A DNA stretch of 6,862 nucleotides from Actinomycetes bacterium (GTDB lineage: Bacteria; Actinomycetota; Acidimicrobiia; Acidimicrobiales; Acidimicrobiaceae), in assembly GCA_021819025.1 (NCBI GenBank), contig JAKASN010000103.1:1-6862 (forward strand). Reading direction: 5' to 3'. Of the stretch, positions 6,595 through 6,862 are shown in pieces. The notes under the pieces were generated by a model, which made no database searches, had not been told where the DNA came from, and was given only the letters and a program-made list of their open reading frames with translations. The translations under genes were made by a program, and so were the position numbers. Numbering within the stretch: position 1 is the first letter of the stretch; each line of letters starts with the position of its first letter.

Positions 6595-6658
6595 GATCGC
6601 TTCCCAGTTGGGATCTTAACGGAGCGGGCAATCATTGACACGGACTCGCCAATCGCGA

Positions 6659-6862
6659 CTAGAACTCGGTTACCTCGAGAATTTCCTTCTGAAGTTCGCG
6701 ATATTCCGCGGAGTTGGTCAAAGGCAGCAATGACAAAAGCTTGCCGATATTTCCGTCCACTTTGAGCCTTCCTTGCATGAAGGCGGCATTAGCATCCAGC
6801 TGCAACTTCTGAATCTTCATGGCGTCGTCGTAGCTTTGCGTCATGGTAATTTCGGAGTCGTC
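6659..6862 (-). CDS. SCP2 sterol-binding-domain protein, C-terminal part, runs off the right edge
   Basis: The last 67 residues of a minus-strand gene are present; the frame is open to the window edge, so the ATG at 6844 is internal. The sequence reads DDSEITMTQSYDDAMKIQKL, then a segment with LDANAAFMQGRLKVDGNIGKLLSLLPL, then a terminal helix. This is the end of an SCP2 (sterol carrier protein 2) fold, where the AFMQGR(L/V)K(V/I)xG stretch is typical and the C-terminal helix closes a hydrophobic lipid pocket. Actinobacteria carry many such small proteins; ligands are mostly unknown (lipids, acyl-CoA or steroid-like compounds). It converges with tatA. Family call is good, function open because the N-terminus is outside the window. 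Confidence 0.8.
   Translation of the reverse strand, partial: DDSEITMTQSYDDAMKIQKLQLDANAAFMQGRLKVDGNIGKLLSLLPLTNSAEYRELQKEILEVTEF

Noticed and set aside
6580..6604. TTCGATC sequence resembling a tRNA T-loop
   Set aside because: The flanking bases do not form a T-stem and no acceptor, D or anticodon arms are present.
6420..6641. Minus-strand ORF of 73 codons between tatA and the SCP2-like gene
   Set aside because: It overlaps the tatA 3' end, has no family likeness and no start signal; the region is better explained as a convergent intergenic gap.

Overview
The window looks like chromosomal DNA from an actinobacterium, most plausibly of the acidimicrobial branch. The grounds are the actinobacterial flavour of the proteins (a PTPS-related membrane protein, FtsH with a short hydrophilic tail, an SCP2-type domain ending in a PNAAFMQGR-like motif), a LexA site of the CGAAC-N4-GTTCG type, and at least two genes whose -10 element lies 7 nt before the ATG, as in leaderless transcripts. 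Base composition is moderate, not the very high GC of streptomycetes. This placement is inference from family resemblance, not a database result. No rRNA, tRNA, CRISPR array or insertion sequence was found.

Left part (minus strand): a large polytopic membrane protein of the PTPS-related/GT-C-like type runs off the left edge. Upstream of it is a 61-residue zinc-ribbon protein (four cysteines). After a 203-bp gap comes a CPBP (CAAX-protease/Abi) intramembrane metalloprotease. The CPBP gene is divergent from ftsH, so two membrane proteases share one intergenic region.

Centre (plus strand): ftsH is complete, with AAA+ and zinc-protease motifs intact. Downstream is a near-perfect LexA (SOS) operator followed by a -10 hexamer and a leaderless 64-residue ORF. 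Its N-terminus carries QIALL, which resembles a sliding-clamp-binding peptide. Next is a 291-residue ChbG/YdjC-family protein that keeps the fold signature but has lost all the metal-ligand positions, so it is probably a pseudoenzyme.

Right part: a small tatA-type gene (Tat translocation) on the plus strand converges on the 3' end of an SCP2-like domain gene on the minus strand. About 180 bp lie between them, containing two adjacent small hairpins.

The most notable unit is the LexA-controlled small protein and the degenerate YdjC-like protein 87 bp after it. Whether the two form an SOS-induced pair is a hypothesis.
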